Shown here in pieces: positions 59,761 through 64,000 of a stretch of DNA of 64,000 bases. A program made the translations under genes and the position numbers. How positions within the stretch are numbered: position 1 is the first letter of the stretch; the number at the start of each line of letters is the position of its first letter. The notes under the pieces are model-generated. The model ran no database searches and was not told where the DNA came from. It saw only the letters and a program-made list of their open reading frames with translations. Source of the DNA: Cannabis sativa (Eukaryota > Streptophyta > Magnoliopsida > Rosales > Cannabaceae); contig NC_083605.1 of assembly GCF_029168945.1 (NCBI RefSeq), positions 4,781,280 to 4,845,279 on the forward strand, given 5' to 3'.

Positions 59761-62700
59761 TGTCACGGGCCGCCTATTTGGACACCCCCAAGTAGGTGGA
59801 ACGTGCGGCACTTGCTGGCACACCGAGCTAGCAAGTCAGCCTAAACGCGTCTGCAGACAAACAAGTTCAAAGGTTAGGCACGATACATGTCTCGCACATG
59901 TTGAGTGCAAACAAGAAGCATGAACAAGCAAACACAAAGCGTCCCCCAAGGACCAATCTCACACAACCCACAAGCAAACATATAGACAAATGGCACGCAA
60001 TGGCCCAACAAAGGCAACAAACAGGCATCACAAAGACCATATAGAAGCATACACAAGAAGCATGGATAAACATCGTTTTATTAATATATGGCCTTGATAG
60101 GGCAAGGGAGTACACAGCTGGGCCCCTATCATGCTGGTGACAAGGTGCTTCATAAGTCACCTGGTCACCCCCCCCTAAAGAGCTTATTGGGGTTTTAAGG
60201 GATTTCCAGGAACATAGATGATTTTAGCTCTGTAGACATATGTGAAGGAAATACAAATAAAGAAAGCTAAACACCAAAAGGTTCCCAACCCCCATGAGGT
60301 GCTTGGTGCAAGACTTGACTAATGATCAAGCACCAAGGCATGCTCATGTTACAAAATACCCCAATGAGGTGCTTGGTGCGAGACTTGACTAATGATCAAG
60401 CACCAAGGCATGCTCATGTTACAAAATGGCCCTAGTGTGGGTGTGCCATGGGGCAGCACGCCACATTCTCCCCCACTTAATTGTTCGGCGTCCTCGACGA
60501 ACCTGCTGCATGATCTTCAATCTTCTGTATAAACTGCTGCAAGTCCTCCGCCTTTTCCCAGCTGATCTCGTCATCAGCAAGGCCTTTCCATTTGACCAGG
60601 TACTCTTTTCTCTTCTTTTTCTTCACACGAACAGTTCTTTCGGCAAGGATTTCTTCTGGTTCTCTGCTGCTGCGTCGTTGAATGCTGATGTCGTCCCTGG
60701 TAGACTGGTTGCGCGCTGGATCTTCTGGATCTTCATGATACGGCTTGAGGTTGCTGACGTGCAGGACCGGGTGTATCTTCATCCATGAAGGTAGTTCGAC
60801 TTTGTAGGATGCTAGGCCAATTTTGGAGATGACTGGAACAGGGCCCTCGTATTTGCGTACGAGTCTGATGTCCTTGTCCCCTCGGAATCTCAATTGTTCT
60901 GGCCGCAGTTTGATCAACACTAAGTCACCTGTCTTGAACTCCAGCGGTCGGCGTTTCTGATCTGCCCACTTCTTCATTCTTCGTGAAGCTTTCTCTAAAT
61001 ATGCTTGGGCAATCTCTGTGTTCTTCTTCCAGTCTTTTGTAAAATTAAAGGCCCGCGGATTCCGTCCATGGTATTCATCCACTGTGTGGGGTCACAGTGG
61101 TCTGTGTCCGTTCACAACTTCAAAAGGGCTCTTGTTTGATGAAGAACTCTTCTGAGAGTTGAAACAAAATTGAGCTACGTCTAGTAGTTGCGGCCAATTC
61201 TTCTGGTTGGCATTGACAAAGTGCCGCAAATACTCCTCCAACATCCCATTAAATCTTTCTGTCTGCCCATCTGTCTGTGGATGGTAGCTCGAGGAGATGT
61301 TCATCTGTGACCCAAGAAGCTTGAATAGTTCGGACCAGAAGGTCCCTGTGAATCTTCGATCTCGGTCACTTACTATATTCTGGGGTACTCCCCAGTATTT
61401 TACAATATGCTTGAAGAAAAGTTGAGCTGTCTCTTCTGCCGGACACTGCTTCGACACCGGGATGAAGGTTGCATACTTTGAAAATCTATCCACAATCACC
61501 AAGATTGCATTCAAGTCCCCAGTCTTCGGCAAACCTGAGATGAAATCAAGCGAGACACTCTCCCATGGTCTGTTTGGGACCGATAGAGGTTCTAACAACC
61601 CTGGCGTCTTATGCCTCTCCACTTTGTCTTGTTGGCAGACGAGACAGGTCCTTGTGTAGTCCACCACATCTTCCCGCATCTGCGGCCAATAGTACCCATG
61701 CTTCAAAAGGGCATGTGTCCTATGCCACCCTTGATGACCCGCCCACAACGTGTCATGACACTCACTCAGCAGCGTCCTCCTTAGATCGCCTGCCTTTGGA
61801 ACGAACAACCGCCCACCTTTGGCCCACAAGAGGTCATCCTCTACCCAAAACTGAGTTGTTTTTCCCTTTCTTGCGAGAGTCATGATGTTCTTTGCAACTG
61901 GGTCCTTCTCCAAGTTCTCCTTGATGCGCTCTTTGATTGGTGTACCCACTTGGCTAGCTGACATGCCCGCTAACACCTTTAGCGCCGCCAACTCGGCTTT
62001 ACGACTAAGGGCATCAGCTGCCTGATTAAGACGTCCAGCCTTGTGCTCGAAGTAGAAGTCGAATTCTGCCAAGAATTCCTGCCATCTGGCCTGCTTGGGA
62101 GTCAGTTTTGGCTGTGTGAGGAAATGACTGACAGCAGTATTGTCCGTCTTCACCACAAACTTTGACCCCAGCAAGTAATGCCTCCACGTCCGTAAACAAT
62201 GAATAACTGCCAAGAGCTCTTTCTCTTGCGCGATTAAGGTACCGCCTCTCTGCTTCGGAAAGTTTGCGGCTCTCAAATGCCACGGGGTGGCCCTCCTGCA
62301 CGAGTACCCCTCCTAAAGCATAATCTGACGCGTCAGTCTGTACTTCAAAAGGCTTGCATACATCGGGCAGGGCTAATACAGGATCTTCGACCATGGCTTC
62401 TTTCAAACTTCGAAAAGCTTCTTCGCACTTCTCAGACCACGTCCATGTAACACCCTTCTTTAATAACTCTGTCAAGGGTGTCGCTCTTCTCGAATAGCCC
62501 TCCACAAATCTTCTATAGTAATTGGCTAGACCGAGAAACGAGCGAAGTTGTTTCACGTTGGTTGGGGTCGTCCACTCTTGGATCGCCCGCACCTTTTCCA
62601 TGTCCATACGGATTTTCCCGTGTTCCACAATATGACCCAGGAACTTGATACTTTTCTGAGCGAAAGAACACTTCTCGCGCTTTACATACAACTGTTCTTT

Positions 62701-64000
62701 CCTCAACTTCCGAAACACCGTTGTCAAGTGTTCCTGATGCTCTTCTAAAGTGGCGCTGTAGACCACGATGTCATCCAAGTACACCACCACGAACTTGTCT
62801 AAGACATCATGGAAGACTTCATTCATCAATGTACAGAATGTGGCTGGCGCATTAGTCAACCCAAACGGCATGACGCGAAACTCAAACGCCCCATACCGAG
62901 TAACACAAGTCGTCTTTGGTTCATCCCCTTCTGCGATACGAACTTGATAGTATCCTGATCTCAAGTCCAACTTCGTGAAGTATTTCGCTCCATTTAGCTG
63001 GTCAAACAGATCCGCGATCAAGGGAATGGGGTATCTGTTGCGCACAGTCACCTTGTTGAGGGCGCGGTAGTCTATGCATAGTCTCAAGGTCCCGTCCTTC
63101 TTCTTTTGGAACAACACGGGGGCACCAAAAGGTGCCTTTGAGGGTTTGATGAATTCTGCCTCCAGCATCTCCGTTAGCTGACTCTTCAACTCTTTAAGTT
63201 CCGAAGGAGACATTCGATATGCTGCTTTAGCTGGGGCCTTTGCACTTGGCACCAGCTCAATTTGGTGATCAACTCCCCTCCTGGGAGGCAGTCTCTTTGG
63301 AAGCTCGTCTGGCATCACATCCTTGAATTCATCTAACACCTTCTTGATTACAGGTGGAGTGGACTCTTCCACTTTTTCGTCGTACACGGTGGGAGCGATG
63401 ACAAATGTTGGCCTCTTCTTCTTCAAGCCCCTTTTCAGTTGTAGGGCTGATAGTAGCTTGACTTCTGGGGGCTGTCTCACTTTGGCGGGTACCATTGAAG
63501 GATTCTCACCCATAATCAGGAGATTCCCTGTTGCTGGAATTGGAATGGCCCCCTTCTCTGCTAGAAACTCCATTCCCAACACCACATCGAAGTCATCCAT
63601 GCGAACCGCTACGAGGTCAAGTTGTCCCTCCCATCCGTCAATCTTAACATTCACCTTTCTGGCCACTCCAGTTGTGGCCATGGCCTTGGAATTGACTGCC
63701 TTCATGCGACCCGCATCTTTCTCCAGTTTTAGGCCCACTCTCTTAGCTTCAATTTCTGAGATGAAGTTGTGTGTTGCGCCGGTGTCAATCATTACACTCT
63801 TGGCCTGCTTACCGTTTAAAGTGGCCTCCACAAACATCAACCCCTTCCCAAGGGCTTTCTTCCCTCCGACGCCATGCTTCTTGAGAGCAGCCATTAATCG
63901 AACAGCGCTCATGTGCGCGCAGTCTTCATCCTCATCCTCTTCCCCGCATCCTTGCTCCTCTTGAGCAATGGATGCCTTTATGGCACTCAGCTTGGACTGG
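59761..64000 (-). mobile_element. Ty3 chromovirus, unit 2 (cut by window end)
   Basis: LTR 59761-60465 (705 bp) at the identical base of the LINE fragment, preceded by ACTGG. The polypurine tract lies at 60466-60478. The second LTR is outside the window. Because insertion site and nesting are shared, this copy was made by the segmental duplication and not by a new insertion. Confidence 0.95.
60477..64000 (-). pseudogene. Ty3 chromovirus pol, unit 2 (partial)
   Basis: 63912-62026 covers the end of gag, protease ([11 protein letters not shown]), reverse transcriptase (YLDDIVVYS) and part of RNase H in one frame, open across the spot where unit 1 is frameshifted. A 4-bp insertion near 62236 (GCGATTAAGG against GCAGTG) shifts the frame inside RNase H. 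62276-61092 continues RNase H and integrase up to a TGA at about 61090, where unit 1 is open. 61082-60477 carries the intact C-terminus, including a chromodomain (YLVKWKGLADDEISWEKAED). So the two copies are broken at different places. Confidence 0.9.

Larger units (their letters stand above)
52400..64000. repeat. Segmental duplication, unit 2 (runs off the window)
   Basis: Near-identical repeat of 29280 to about 45884, lacking only the Helitron and a few small indels. The window ends inside the Ty3 gag region of this unit. Confidence 0.92.

Noticed and set aside
1..64000. CRISPR arrays, operons, tRNA or rRNA genes
   Set aside because: The window is plant nuclear DNA; no spaced identical repeats of CRISPR type and no complete tRNA or rRNA was recognised by eye.

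Overview
The window is nuclear DNA of a flowering plant, most likely a eudicot. Genes have GT-AG introns, intergenic DNA is very AT-rich, and the proteins are plant families: DYW-type PPR, ATX-type histone methyltransferase, LRK10/Lr10-like receptor kinases and a CCT-domain protein. The transposons are also typical of plants: Ty3 chromovirus, LINE, Helitron, hAT, Mutator-like and Tourist-like elements. The species cannot be named from the sequence.

Layout. 1-0.2 kb: last exon of a CCT-domain gene (+). 1.7 kb: stray receptor-kinase exon. 2.3-6.1 kb: intact DYW-class PPR gene (-) with a spliced leader. 6.1-15.7 kb: transposon graveyard, with a Mutator-like MITE, two decayed LINEs (one split by an hAT MITE), and an endogenous pararetrovirus-like remnant also split by an hAT MITE. 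18.0-25.2 kb: complete 23-exon ATX4/ATX5-like H3K4 methyltransferase gene (+) whose exons sum to 1080 codons and which uses three GC-AG introns. 25.6-27.1 kb: convergent 4-exon plastid-type GNAT acetyltransferase (-). 27.3-29.2 kb: AT-rich repeats and a 30-bp minisatellite.

From about 29.3 kb to the end lies a large, nearly identical tandem segmental duplication of an LRK10-like receptor-kinase cluster. Unit 1 starts at 29.3 kb and unit 2 at 52.4 kb, running off the window. Each unit carries a complete non-RD receptor kinase on the minus strand (29442-31666 and 52566-54790). Each also carries the extracellular exons of a second receptor kinase on the plus strand (40493-41370 and 58601-59478), a LINE fragment and a Ty3 chromovirus at the same site. 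In unit 1 the kinase exons of the second gene lie beyond the chromovirus (48645-50092) and match it in reading phase, so the pair may be one gene with a transposon-filled intron.

The clearest unusual object is a 5012-bp Helitron (32863-37874) present only in unit 1. Its ends are proven by the clean empty site in unit 2. It carries captured pieces of an alpha-mannosidase gene and a subtilase gene plus a decayed Helitron replication ORF. The two chromovirus copies differ mainly in dense patches at CAG/CTG trinucleotides, which looks more like a sequencing artefact than mutation.
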